Shown here in pieces: positions 48,101-56,301 of a stretch of 64,000 nucleotides of DNA (position 1 is the first letter of the stretch; each line of letters opens with the position of its first letter). Under the pieces are notes generated by a model. The model did no database searches. It saw only the letters and a list, made by a program, of their open reading frames with translations, and was not told the DNA's origin. A program made the translations under genes and the position numbers. The DNA comes from Oegoconia quadripuncta (lineage: Eukaryota > Arthropoda > Insecta > Lepidoptera > Autostichidae): the NCBI GenBank assembly GCA_949316235.1, contig OX438755.1:16757151-16821150 (forward strand), written 5' to 3'.

Positions 48101-49222
48101 TTTTGAAATATATGTTCGAAAAAACTCAAATAAATCACCCCAATAAAAGTTAAAATTAATGGTAAGCTCTAGCGAGATAAACTTAAATATCAGATACATT
48201 TCATTCAATTACATATTGTAATTATTATTATGTACATAAAGGTTTTATTTGTTTTATTATTCGTTGTAGGATTTTTTCTTTTGCACACAATTTGCTGCTA
48301 AACCCCAAATTTACTCAGTTTCCTATTTCAATGCTCAGGTTGTATGGAAGAGATCTCTTAAAGAGATAAGTCCACCTTTGTAACTGACCTATTGTTTGTA
48401 CTATGTTATTGTAATTTTTTGATGCAATAAAGAATATTAAAGGTATTCTATTTATTATTCTAAATGAATTGAAATTCTATAATGTAACAAAAGGACTAAT
48501 CATTTATGTGTAATTTAATGTGACCCATTTGTACTTACTTTAATAAATTCCATAATTCTTCCTTTCAGTTCAACAACTTGCTCAAAGTATTTGTTTATGA
48601 AAGTTTCTGTATGTTCTTCCTTTACTCCAAGAGCGCTCGTCTCAGATATTTCGAGCAAATCATAAATATCTTTCAAGTACTCCACGCTGTTTTCTCCATA
48701 GGAAAAAATACCTTCGCAAAGAGCTAAAACTTCAGAATAGAATGCCTGCGCATCGTCCCATAAGTGGGAATTCATTCGTTTTTCTACCACTCTCACACTA
48801 GGTAAACCAATCAGATACTTTTTTAGAATTTCCAAAAAATTTGACTTCTCAAACCTTGTCTTCAACATTGTTACTATTTTAGACTTTTCTCTTGGTTCTA
48901 GTGCCTTGTATATATTAGCCAATATTCTCACTATTAGAACAATAAAATCTCCTTTCAGTTCACTGTCTAAAAGGTTCCAAAAACCAGGTCTATGAGCAAT
49001 TTCAAGAGTAAGAATTGGCTGCTTTAAGGTGGAAAGATCTAGCAGTCTTTTGAAGCCTATTGGTTTTTTCTCACTATAGTGAGGCTTGGGCGGTGGTTGG
49101 GGGGCTACTTGGTCTTCATCCTCGAATTGTGTGACGCTGGAGCTAGCATTTGGCCTGTTTTCTTCTATTAATTTTCCATCGAACCAATCGATGCGAAGCG
49201 TTGGTTTGCTCCCTTCACTCAT
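32970..49222 (-). CDS. Znfx1: ZNFX1-like superfamily-1 RNA helicase, 13 coding exons, no zinc fingers found
   Basis: Complement join of 49222-48539, 47704-47479, 47401-47356, 46531-46297, 45253-45089, 44515-43652, 41295-41137, 39059-38912, 37869-37786, 36718-36444, 35646-35500, 34751-34577 and 33112-32970: 3351 bases, 1117 codons, every junction in phase. ZNFX1-specific blocks: [14 protein letters not shown] (exon 2) and [14 protein letters not shown] (exon 5). Helicase motifs: Walker A GPPGTGKT (515-522), motif [11 protein letters not shown] (about 843-851), GDHKQLRP (871-878), [16 protein letters not shown] (about 1026-1035) and [13 protein letters not shown] (about 1058-1070). Relatives bind RNA: mammalian ZNFX1 is an antiviral dsRNA sensor, and worm ZNFX-1 acts in small-RNA inheritance. 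Human ZNFX1 is about 1900 aa, with NFX1-type zinc fingers after the helicase; those were not found here. Reading on past exon 13 gives 15 more codons and a stop, so the gene is either a finger-less paralogue or continues beyond the window's readable exons. Confidence 0.93.
33235..33550 (+). pseudogene. RTE-like LINE C-terminal fragment in helicase intron 12
   Basis: Plus strand reads [19 protein letters not shown], then [18 protein letters not shown] and [13 protein letters not shown] with stops and shifts upstream. Confidence 0.75.
34420..34556 (+). repeat. LINE 3' tail next to helicase exon 12
   Basis: aagagcgacctctcgagttt ... ataaagcattttagaa; ends 21 bases short of the exon 12 border. 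Confidence 0.68.
34577..34751 (-). CDS. Znfx1: ZNFX1-like coding exon 12 (motifs V-VI)
   Basis: 175 bases. Contains [20 protein letters not shown], then [20 protein letters not shown], the nucleotide- and RNA-contacting motifs V and VI. Acceptor ttttcacag, donor GAAG|GTATGT. Confidence 0.95.
35027..35332 (-). mobile_element. SINE family A in helicase intron 11
   Basis: Tail tttttatgcacaacgggg; head ends gagccacggaggcgg. A short internal deletion removes the gctattaacattgctg segment. Confidence 0.82.
35500..35646 (-). CDS. Znfx1: ZNFX1-like coding exon 11
   Basis: 49 codons, phase 0 at both ends. Acceptor actttcag, donor GAG|GTTGGA. Reads [18 protein letters not shown] and [18 protein letters not shown], matching the ITILTTYTGQ strand of ZNFX1. 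Confidence 0.93.
36444..36718 (-). CDS. Znfx1: ZNFX1-like coding exon 10 (motifs III-IV)
   Basis: 275 bases. Starts by completing the Gly of [19 protein letters not shown], then [12 protein letters not shown] and [14 protein letters not shown]. Acceptor catcaccag, donor GAG|GTGAGT. All residues expected of a SF1 helicase RecA-domain interface are visible. Confidence 0.95.
36820..36990 (+). mobile_element. tRNA-derived SINE, family C, in helicase intron 9
   Basis: Degenerate head (ggtgtagcgggtagtgtccc), B box gtttcaaatcccgttc, tail gacacttacaccaatta in altered form. Confidence 0.65.
37562..37765 (+). mobile_element. Lep1-like Helitron in helicase intron 9
   Basis: Uninterrupted 204-bp copy from ctaactaatattataaacg to gcggaaagctagt. 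It ends 20 bases downstream of exon 9's donor side, very close to the splice site. Confidence 0.83.
37786..37869 (-). CDS. Znfx1: ZNFX1-like coding exon 9 (motif II)
   Basis: 84 bases: split Val codon then [19 protein letters not shown] and CCQHLILIG, almost identical to vertebrate ZNFX1 at this point. EEAA replaces DEAD-type residues, as is usual for this family. Acceptor tttccag, donor ATAG|GTAAAT. Confidence 0.93.
38298..38515 (-). mobile_element. SINE family C in helicase intron 8
   Basis: Inverse copy: tttcggacacttacaccaat ... gggattcgaacacgcaacc ... ctatccacaccacc. Confidence 0.8.
38912..39059 (-). CDS. Znfx1: ZNFX1-like coding exon 8 (GC donor)
   Basis: 148 bases from acceptor ctttaag. 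Reads [20 protein letters not shown], then [20 protein letters not shown], the block that in relatives reads GMTTTGAAKYR just before motif II. It ends ATAG|GCAAGA. A GC donor is needed to join in phase 1 to exon 9 and restore [11 protein letters not shown]; no GT donor in the right phase is visible. Confidence 0.85.
39180..39365 (+). mobile_element. SINE family C in helicase intron 7, head deleted in part
   Basis: ggttggtgtggtggatagtg, then a deletion of the B-box region, then tcatggatgtttatataaat and agatgattggtgtaagtgtc. With 38298-38515 it flanks exon 8 as an inverted pair. Confidence 0.78.
39553..39880 (-). mobile_element. Metulj-like SINE in helicase intron 7
   Basis: Inverse, near full length: catcatctcagcccgtaaac ... 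agctgagccaccgacag. Confidence 0.82.
40148..40720 (-). mobile_element. tRNA-derived SINE, family B, split by a MITE
   Basis: Tail side 40148-40313 (acacacagtgccatctagttc) and head side 40636-40720 (gcgggattcgagcccggg, B box in inverse) are separated by the 322-bp MITE. Compare the unbroken copy at 60105-60370. Confidence 0.85.
40314..40635. mobile_element. 322-bp palindromic MITE inserted in a SINE
   Basis: Ends TGGTGTCGATTCGG / CCGAATCGACACCA. The interior is an imperfect palindrome (tccttttctaac ... tgacaggac arms). Almost identical to 53753-54074 in the opposite orientation. It splits a tRNA-headed SINE (40148-40720). Target duplication unclear. Lies in intron 7 of the helicase gene. Confidence 0.9.
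40955..41045 (+). repeat. LINE 3' tail in helicase intron 7
   Basis: gagatcacttttagtgataa ... gtacaataaagaat. Confidence 0.6.
41137..41295 (-). CDS. Znfx1: ZNFX1-like coding exon 7
   Basis: 53 codons, phase 0 at both ends. Acceptor ttacag, donor CTG|GTATGA. Reads [20 protein letters not shown] and [19 protein letters not shown], part of the helical insertion between motifs Ia and II. Too short to stand out alone; supported by phase and splice sites. Confidence 0.82.
41348..41674 (-). mobile_element. SINE family A in helicase intron 6
   Basis: Near full length, close to the copy at 1628-1953 in sequence (shared aacacatttgga variant), suggesting one source subfamily. Confidence 0.83.
41705..41840. 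repeat. Unclassified repeat, inverse copy in helicase intron 6
   Basis: tgacgtagcatgaca ... caactcattcacttggatga ... tgttatgctacgcag; lies directly beside a SINE A. Confidence 0.6.
42899..43040. mobile_element. 142-bp MITE sharing the TGGTGTCGATTCGG terminus
   Basis: Same terminal bases as the 322-bp MITE, but a different, shorter interior (aaaccagttttgaa ... gtgccgtcgcatcgtactg). In helicase intron 6. Confidence 0.85.
43652..44515 (-). CDS. Znfx1: ZNFX1-like coding exon 6 (Walker A)
   Basis: 288 codons. After [20 protein letters not shown] comes GPPGTGKT, then the motif Ia-like [16 protein letters not shown] typical of ZNFX1/UPF1-like helicases. The second half is a charged, probably coiled-coil insertion, including the acidic run [15 protein letters not shown]. 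Donor AAG|GTAACG. Confidence 0.95.
45089..45253 (-). CDS. Znfx1: ZNFX1-like coding exon 5
   Basis: 55 codons in phase 0, acceptor ttttcag, donor CAG|GTATGT. Contains [20 protein letters not shown], close to the conserved ZNFX1 block PYLLVESTAYFEAYRHVL that precedes Walker A. Confidence 0.92.
45301..45468. mobile_element. 168-bp palindromic MITE in helicase intron 4
   Basis: Arms of about 65 bp starting accctcttattcataaaaa, with the inverse ending at 45468. Would fold into a long hairpin in the pre-mRNA. Confidence 0.88.
45657..45860 (+). mobile_element. SINE family B in helicase intron 4
   Basis: Head tttggtgtagtggttagcaa, B box gggttcgaatcccac, tail ctagatggcgctgtgtgta. Confidence 0.82.
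46297..46531 (-). CDS. Znfx1: ZNFX1-like coding exon 4
   Basis: Acceptor ttttccag, donor TAT|GTAAGT, 235 bases. Reads [20 protein letters not shown], then [20 protein letters not shown] and [15 protein letters not shown], corresponding to the beta-rich region ahead of the ZNFX1 helicase domain. Confidence 0.9.
47041..47192. repeat. Imperfect fold-back repeat
   Basis: ctacaacttaacgcgactcg pairs with a diverged inverse at the right end (cgaatcactctaagttgtag). A second inner pair is agccgattggc / gccaatcagct. Probably an old MITE, between the microexon and exon 4. Confidence 0.6.
47356..47401 (-). CDS. Znfx1: ZNFX1-like coding exon 3 (46-base microexon)
   Basis: Found only by walking the phase: acceptor tttcag, donor TTAA|GTAGGT. 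It adds [15 protein letters not shown], enters in phase 1 and leaves in phase 2, exactly bridging exons 2 and 4. Intron 2 is only 77 bases. Confidence 0.82.
47479..47704 (-). CDS. Znfx1: ZNFX1-like coding exon 2
   Basis: Acceptor ttttcag, donor AT|GTTGGT, 226 bases, ends in phase 1. Carries [14 protein letters not shown] and [18 protein letters not shown], the most recognisable ZNFX1 signature before the helicase core. Confidence 0.92.
47757..47984 (+). mobile_element. SINE family A in helicase intron 1, head missing
   Basis: Starts gtggtgttagggcatttt and ends gcttgtgcataaaaa. Confidence 0.78.
48345..48440 (+). repeat. LINE 3' tail in helicase intron 1
   Basis: gagatctcttaaagagataa ... gatgcaataaagaat; closest to the inverse copy at 13653. 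Confidence 0.65.
48539..49222 (-). CDS. Znfx1: ZNFX1-like coding exon 1 (N-terminus)
   Basis: 228 codons from [17 protein letters not shown], ending AAA|GTAAGT. The open frame extends five codons upstream to a TTG, but the first ATG is the natural start. It has a Pro-rich linker ([10 protein letters not shown]) and then an all-helical region ([25 protein letters not shown]) matching the helical N-terminal part of ZNFX1 proteins. Confidence 0.9.
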
Positions 49223-49517
49223 GACAAAACTGAGCAAACCGTATTACAACAATTGGAAAACTTCTATAATCGAGTTATGCTATTTAGATACCAATTAATA
49301 TTGAAAATAGTCCGATTAATTCAAAACGTTCTAAAACACAAACAAATAGCCAAAAAGTAAGATTATTTGATTGACGTCAGCAAGCCAGCCAGCTGACTTT
49401 GACAGCTGACATTGACATATTTTTTTTACCAGCTTTGGATGAACTTCAGGCTAAGATCATTACACATTCATCTTCAAAAACCGATTAGTTGAAATCCGGT
49501 AACGATGTCTTCCTATA

Positions 49518-49785
49518 CAGGGCGTCCCAAAGTTATGGGACATGAAGGGGAAGTACCTTAAATATCGTAGATAGTGAATTTTGCTCAAAGAAGACTTTAT
49601 GTTATTTTTAAAAGTTAGTAATTCTGCATTCATAGATTTTCTAAAAATTATTTGCTTCGGCTGGGAATCGAACCGACTCAAATGTGAAAAAAAAAACACC
49701 CTACTTTTATGATGCCAATCGAAAGAATAGCTAAAAAATAATAACTCTGCCTAAGTAACATAGTATTTTAAAAGAAAGGAACAAC
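49518..49785. repeat. Left terminal inverted repeat of the mariner element
   Basis: 268 bp, starting CAGGGCGTCC and ending ggaacaac. Matches 51370-51637 in inverse orientation. Confidence 0.95.
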
Positions 49786-49863
49786 GTGAAATTAATCATT
49801 TTAATCAAATAAAAAACATACATGAAACTGCCGTAGTCAATTAAGTAGGTATTTTTTTGTAAA

Positions 49864-50925
49864 TTAATTAATTAAATGCTCAAAATGTGATCCCTCTTGT
49901 CTTACGCAAATCGCCAATCTTTTAATGAGCCCGCTGCCTGTTGATTTTCTAATCATTTTATGGTGAACACTCGATGTGATATGGCACAATTCTGTTTGCA
50001 ACTCGCCTACGTTCTCGTATCGCTTTTTGTATAGCATATCTTTCACGTATCCCCAAAAGAAGAAATCTAATGGTGTGAGGTCCGGGGATCTGGCCGGCCA
50101 TCTAATCGGTCCATTTGTACCAATCCATGTAGGAAAACATTCATTTAGAAAATCTGCTGCTCTCCGACTATTATGAGCCGGAGCTCCATCTTGTTGGAAA
50201 ATTAAGTTTTCTTGCTCCGCCGCGGAATGGTTTCTTATCTTATCCCTTAAAATTTGAAGTATTCCTAAATACTTTTCTGTGTTCAAGGTTCCTTGGTAAA
50301 AATGGATTAAGAAAACCCGGTTTTTTAAAAGTCCGCACCAACAGTTGAGTGAAAAACGCACTTGGTTATTAGTTTCAGTCACTCGTAGGGGATTTTCTTT
50401 AGACCAAATACGATTATTGTTGCGGTTATACATACCGTTATTGCTAAAGTTAGATTCGTCTGTCCAAATAATATTATCCAAAAAATTTGGATCTTCGAGC
50501 AATCGTGCCTGGATATCAAGACAGAAATTTTTTCTCCTTTCTGTATCGCCCGGAAGTAATTTTTGAACCAATCGTCCTTCAACATAACTCTTAAAACCGT
50601 GTTTTTTTAATACACGGTGTATTTTACTTTTTGAAACTCCAATTTCATGTTCTCCTTCTCTCACCGATGCTTTCGGAAAAGCCGAAAAGTAAATTAAAAT
50701 ACCAAGTTCTTCGTCGTTGATCGTATGGTTTTCTTGCTGTGGTTCTCTTGGGCGTTTATCGAAACGTCCCAGAGTTTTCAAATTGTTCACAAGCCTTTTC
50801 AAAACTTTACGAGACGGTATTTGTCTATCAGGATATTTTACGCCATACCACCGCAAACTTCTAGAGATATCTTTATCGTTCAAAAAATATGCTTCCATTA
50901 GATCAAAACTTACTTGATATGCCAT
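49864..50925 (-). CDS. Mariner-family transposase, apparently intact (353 aa)
   Basis: Uninterrupted ORF from ATG to stop. An N-terminal helix-turn-helix region (about residues 1-130) is followed by the DDD catalytic core: first Asp in IIWTDESNFSNN, second in FQQDGAPAHNS, third in RSPDLTPLDFFFWG. Between the second Asp and the Asp of PLDFFFWG I count 40 residues, against 34 in classical mariner (Mos1), so it belongs to a longer-spaced Tc1/mariner group (DD40D/DD41D-like) that I cannot name exactly. The C-terminus is GSHFEHLIN. It lies inside long terminal inverted repeats with TA flanks, so cut-and-paste competence is plausible. Intact coding suggests a recent insertion. Confidence 0.92.
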   Translation of the reverse strand: MAYQVSFDLMEAYFLNDKDISRSLRWYGVKYPDRQIPSRKVLKRLVNNLKTLGRFDKRPREPQQENHTINDEELGILIYFSAFPKASVREGEHEIGVSKSKIHRVLKKHGFKSYVEGRLVQKLLPGDTERRKNFCLDIQARLLEDPNFLDNIIWTDESNFSNNGMYNRNNNRIWSKENPLRVTETNNQVRFSLNCWCGLLKNRVFLIHFYQGTLNTEKYLGILQILRDKIRNHSAAEQENLIFQQDGAPAHNSRRAADFLNECFPTWIGTNGPIRWPARSPDLTPLDFFFWGYVKDMLYKKRYENVGELQTELCHITSSVHHKMIRKSTGSGLIKRLAICVRQEGSHFEHLIN

Positions 50926-51369
50926 GTTCGCAATAAATTAACACAATAACACTTGTGTAAGTGAATTGAGACTAAACAGATCAATATCCGAAAAACAAAC
51001 GCTCGCACATACTGTTCCATTTTCAAATTTAAGAACAACATTTAAAAATATCACTTCTTTTTAAAATATCTTAAAAAGTATGCATTCAAACAAACGCTGT
51101 CATAAACTGTTCCATTTTCAAATTATAAATTATTTATTTTTGTTTTTAATTTGCCTTCTGTCTAGCTTACAGAGGACGTATTGAAATACAAGTTTTATCA
51201 TTTCATCTACACGTGCACTTATAATAAGGAAAACTATGTTAGTACCTATTTTATGAAGTGGGTACTTATTTACGAATAATCAATGCTATCTTTGGAATGA
51301 TAATATCGCTACTTTTCGAACGTCGTCGGCAATAAATAACTTTCTTGAAATTTGACTCAATCATTTTAT

Positions 51370-51637
51370 GTTGTTCCTTTCTTTTAAAATACTATGTTAC
51401 TTAGGCAGAGTTATTATTTTTTAGCTATTCTTTCGATTGGCATCATAAAAGTAGGGTGTTTTTTTTTTCACATTTAAGTCGGTTCGATTCCCAGCCGAAG
51501 CAAGTAATTTTTAGAAAATCTATGAATGCAGAATTACTAACTTTTAAAAATAACATAAAGTCTTCTTTGAGCAAAATTCACTATCTACGATATTTAAGGT
51601 ACTTCCCCTTCATGTCCCATAACTTTGGGACGCCCTG
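51370..51637. repeat. Right terminal inverted repeat of the mariner element
   Basis: Starts gttgttcc and ends GGACGCCCTG, followed by TA. Inverse of 49518-49785. Confidence 0.95.
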
Positions 51638-51924
51638 TATATACGTATTTTCCCTTTGCTGTAGTTTAAGGCCAATAGTAATAGTATTTTCTTTTCTTAC
51701 TAAATGGTTAAAGTTCGTCCCAAAGGTCAGGCTATTCCTACACTACACCATCCTAAATACAAAGACTAATTCGGCACCCATTGCCGGGGAGATTTAGTTC
51801 TGTTAATTCAAGTATTTCACTGTTGTTCGAGATTGGCAGGTCTATCTCTTTCATACTTATATGCGGGTGCAAAAGTGACAAAACTATAGATGTCTATCGA
51901 CAGTAAAATGTCGAACGTGTGAGA

Positions 51925-52060
51925 ATCACTGCCGAAACGCGACATTCTAAAGACATTCTATTCTATTCTGACCTCCAACGCCCTCCGCTCTCTTTTGATG
52001 TCTGCGTCATCGGAGAGATCCTTCGCGACCAAATGACCCAGCTGGTATTTAGCCCTTTGA
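51925..52060 (-). pseudogene. Short LINE reverse transcriptase fragment
   Basis: Minus strand reads YQLGHLVAKDLSDDADIKRE then RRALEVRIE, resembling the DLSDD-DIERERRAL block of arthropod LINE reverse transcriptases; broken soon after. Confidence 0.65.
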
Positions 52061-52269
52061 TCCCTCAACCACTCGCGCGCAATACAACTCGCAACACCAG
52101 AGCGATTTCATTTTCAAAATGGAGACAATTTGAGGGACCACCTGCAGGACGAACCATCCTAAATACCTACCTAGACAAATGCGTTTTTTATGTAGCCCCA
52201 GTACAATTCTAAACGCGCATTCGTGATATTTCGATATCACATTTAGTTTACGAGATAGATACATGATTT

Positions 52270-53670
52270 AGTTAAAAAAAAATAGAATTTTTCACATTAT
52301 TGCAATTTAAAAAGTAACAATTTGACTTTTCCCAAAATTTTTTTACCCATCTTGTAGCCTTAGCCGATACGTGTCTTTTGAGCCCTCAATCACTCACGTA
52401 GCCCTAAAAACAGCGAAATAGGGGAGGCTATACTGAACGATCGAACAAACATTTTTAATGTTAAAATAATAATGTTTAAAATGAACTATAATAGATATAC
52501 ACTTAGTTTACAGGAATGGCTCACGCACGTGCCTCTCTGGTTATATCTAGCAGCGGTTGTCTATTCTCGTCACGAAGTGGGATGACACGTGATTCCATAA
52601 TAGGCCTGTCAATACCAACCATCCACCCTTTGTTTAAGAAACAGGAGGGGTATCACATACACTACCTATTTCTGTCTGAGGCTTCCAAGAACAAGAAGTA
52701 GGTTCCAGATAGGTACCTATTTTAGTCGGTTTGTATCTGAGTTTGTACTACATAGACGTTTGGCAATGAATAACATGGCAAATGCACAAATCTTTTGTAC
52801 CTAAATAGTATTTAGTACCCCTTTTGTATACTTATCTCTATCAGACATTCTCAGTTTAGTTGCCCACTTATGCTGATTGCTACTCTCTGAGTAGTGATTT
52901 TAGGCTACTCTCTGAGTAGCGGATATGGAAGTCAGACGACAGTCTGACTGATGATGCGACGATGAGAGATGTGTTGTTGAATATAAAGTACCTACAGTCA
53001 ACTGCCAACTGCCAACACGAAACCTGCAGTAACATTCATGTGAATGGGGGGTCATGTCTCTCTGCAGTTGACTATATCCATGATTTTGATAATTACACGG
53101 AAACATAAAGTTAAATAAACGCGAAAAAGAGTGAAGTATTAGTGTTTAAAGCGGGTAAAAAAACTTATACTGTTCCACCTGTTGGGATTGGTGAAGCTCC
53201 CCTAAGCAGGGTCAAGCAGTCTACATAGTCAAAAAAAAATTCCAAAATATAAAAAAGGCATATTATTATTTTCAGTGTTTCTTTTTCTCAGCATGATCTG
53301 ATATTATCATATTTACGGGCATTGACCAAGTATATAAATGGTATGGTTTTTTACCTGTTTTTGTCAATTTGTGAAGAAAAAAATCCTTTTTTTATTCATT
53401 TTCAATGTACCCGAAGGTCGTGAATAACATGAGTTCTGTAGATTTTTTATTGAACGTGCCGTGGTTGCTCTGAAAGGAGGTTTTATCTGGGTATATTTGA
53501 ATAACGGAGTGACAGACAAATTGATTGATCACCAGAGATGAAATCGCCAGCGAGAAATAGTCTAGCATAATACTTAATACACAACTAACACCTAGATCAA
53601 GTATTACCACTTTGATAAATATTTTAAGCCCCCGACGATAAACGATGAGTGTTTTGTGTTTGACGATGTT
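52270..53670. other. Spacer without recognised gene
   Basis: AT-rich with a few balanced stretches (52500-52700, 52860-53060); no frame with a recognisable domain and no repeat family identified. Confidence 0.5.
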
Positions 53671-53674
53671 GTAT

Positions 53675-53728
53675 GTGTGGGTGTGTTGGGGTGTGTGTGT
53701 TTGTGTGGGTGTGTTTGTGTGTGTCCCC
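53675..53728. repeat. GT-rich microsatellite
   Basis: gtgtgggtgtgttggggtgt and similar interrupted GT/GGT units; next to the second 322-bp MITE. Confidence 0.8.
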
Positions 53729-53752
53729 AGTTCTTATCCAGATAAATGTCAG

Positions 53753-54074
53753 TGGTGTCGATTCGGATGTACAACGAACTAACTAAATTTAAATTATATG
53801 TATCCTTTTCTAACCACTAATACATGAAAAGGACGACATATAATTAAGTCCTGTCAAATTAAGTAAAAGGATCAAAACAAGCACTTCTTTATCAATATTA
53901 GGTGTACACCTAGCGACGTCACGATTAAAATACTATGGAGCGACTTGTTTTGACTGCTCTTAACTTAATTTGACAGGCCTTAATTTATAGTCGTCCCTTT
54001 CATGTTAATAGTGTTAGAAAAGGATGTATCTGCTTTAAATTTAGTTAGTTCGTTGTACATCCGAATCGACACCA
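53753..54074. mobile_element. 322-bp palindromic MITE, second copy
   Basis: Same length and termini as 40314-40635, in inverse orientation, with only scattered differences, suggesting recent movement. It lies just after a GT-rich microsatellite. Confidence 0.9.
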
Positions 54075-54189
54075 GTGTGGTCTAAACAACGTGACATCGG
54101 CATGGACTTATGACATCGGTTGACATGAAAGTCGGTTTTCGAATATATTTAGTTTTTGACACAGTTTTGTGTATTTGGATGATTTTATT

Positions 54190-54305
54190 TATTTATTTTA
54201 TTTATAATTTATTGCACACGAGTACACATAAAAGTCAAATACATACTAGATATAGGATGTACAAAAGGCACTAGCTTATCTCTAAAAAGAGATTTCTTCC
54301 AGCAA
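54190..54305 (-). repeat. LINE 3' tail
   Basis: tttattgcacacgag ... gagatttcttccagcaaga. Confidence 0.55.
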
Positions 54306-55061
54306 GACCCTGCAAATGTGAAGGAAAACAGGTTCGATATGATTCGATAGTTTATTTCGGTGGTTTTCTTTTTTTTTTTAATATTTAAGGTTAAACTCGG
54401 GGCTACGTTCTTAGCCATTTTTGATCGAAATCGGATGAGCCGTTTCGAAAATATTTAACTTTTATAACAGTTGGTTTAGTTTATCTGGATGATATTATAA
54501 TCCGGGAGTTTACAATTTTCAATTTAAAAGTACCTAATTATTGAGGGATTGTTTAGTAATTTTTTTTTTGAGCCAAGTCAAGAGTACCTACCATAAACTT
54601 TTATTGGAGTGAATGCGTCAGGGTCGGCAAGTGGAATTCCGGGGCCTTCGGGATTATCTCCTACGGGAAACACGTGTGATTTTATGTATCTACATACAAA
54701 TTCACAATCTAAAAACCTAGAGAATATAACCAGTATCTAAACGTTTCCTAATACGTCAAATCCTAAACGTTCCTTTTGCATGAAAATTGGGCACGCTTTT
54801 TATTCCTTCAGTTCGGTCTGCTTCCAGTATTATAAGCCTGTGCAACCACGACTGATGTTACACAAGCACAAAAACAAAGCTCCTAAAGTGCTGTAACACG
54901 GGTGCTAGCTAATGGTCCGTGCAGACATAATGGCTCGTTGGGCAACGGCCTATAAGTGCCCGCACAAACGGGAATAATTCCAACGACGGCGACGGACGGC
55001 GTACATAGTCTATAATATGTAAGAAGACGAATCTGTGCTACTGCTGACCCCTATATTTGCG

Positions 55062-55300
55062 ACCGCCTCCGTGACTCAATGAAACCAACATAGGGTTTAC
55101 GAATCGGAGGTCGCGGGTTCGATCCCCAACGGGGTACATGTTAAGTACTCGGTTTGGCTGGTGGTAGGGAAATGTCCGCCTGACTAGCTAACACCATCTC
55201 ATTTAAGTCTGCTGCCAAACAGCAATGTTAATAGCATTGTTGTGTTCCGGTTGTCAAAGTTAAGATAGCCAGTCCTCCAAATAAGATGTAGTTTTTAAGG
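55062..55300 (+). mobile_element. SINE family A, 5' part
   Basis: Head ccgcctccgtgactcaatg; breaks off at ccaaataagatgtag. Confidence 0.8.
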
Positions 55301-55941
55301 GTCGGTACCTCGAAAAAAGAAACCCTTATAACCCTCTTCGTTGTCCATCTATTTATCTGTCACGACCATTTTTCTTAGGATCGCATGGAGATATTAAGTT
55401 GAAATGAATAATCAAAATACTTAGGTCTAAGGTCCTTTAGAGTTGTATAGAAAACTAAGTAATTAAGTCAAAACAGTCAAGAAATACGGCCGCATGTTTG
55501 TGCCACATGGTACCTACCTATTTCTCGTTTACCCAGAAAGATTAAATATGTCAAAACACGAGGTCTCATTAGCACCACTAAAGGAAAAAATCAGAAAAAA
55601 TTGTAGTTGTGCCTTATATCAAATAAATAAATTAATATTTGTTTACGTTTGCAAATTTACCGAGACTCGATTGATTTGATCGACGATCATTGTACATACA
55701 AGCTTGTACTGAACCCTCGGAGCCTGTATTTTAAACTTGAAGCCTATGTCTGTCTATGACATTATTTCCTTCAAATATGGCTAGGCAGGACCCATCTAGA
55801 AAACTACAGCTTTCGATAAAGCTGTTTTCAAATCGGTCTAGCCGTTTCGAAGGCTTTTAACACATTTGATTAGTTTTCCTAAATGATATTTTGATAGACT
55901 TCGAGGTTCTCCTTCAATTTATACACACATTGTTTTTTCTT

Positions 55942-56301
55942 TTAATTTATGGGGAATTTTGTTATGCACTTCGAAGATGGGGAATGGAATGGCACGTCGT
56001 AAGGGACTAAGGGGTTTTTTTTTGACAAATCGTTGGTGGTTGCGTGCTTCGGACCCAACTCGTGTACCGTAGACGCAGCAGGGAGGACCTGGGAACGCAT
56101 AAGCGGCTCCAGGCCCACCCACGCTCCGCCCCCCCTCACATGGGGAGGCCCATTCCCGGAGTGCGTCAAGCGCAGCCGCGGGGATAGATCTCTTCCGACC
56201 CGGTCGACCAGGTCTCTACACTCGGACTTCCACGCCGGGCAGTCCTCCAGCGTGTGCTGGGCGGAGTCCTGGTCGGACGCGCAATGATGGCATGATAGCA
56301 C
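55942..56301 (-). pseudogene. R1-like LINE ORF2 C-terminus with CCHC knuckle
   Basis: CHHCASDQDSAQHTLEDCPA W gives a Cys/His zinc knuckle typical of the R1 clade C-terminus. The reading runs on without a proper family end, so it is a remnant. A smaller related scrap lies at 28480-28530 (ggaacgcataagcggct). Confidence 0.75.

Larger units (their letters stand above)
49518..51637 (-). mobile_element. Complete mariner element with 268-bp terminal inverted repeats
   Basis: Both ends begin CAGGGCGTCCCAAAG and are flanked by TA. The left TIR 49518-49785 and right TIR 51370-51637 are 268 bp each with only about two mismatches noticed. The 353-aa transposase lies between. The right flank outside the transposase (51292-51369) is shared with the truncated copy at 21044. 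The element sits about 0.3 kb upstream of the helicase ATG. Confidence 0.95.
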
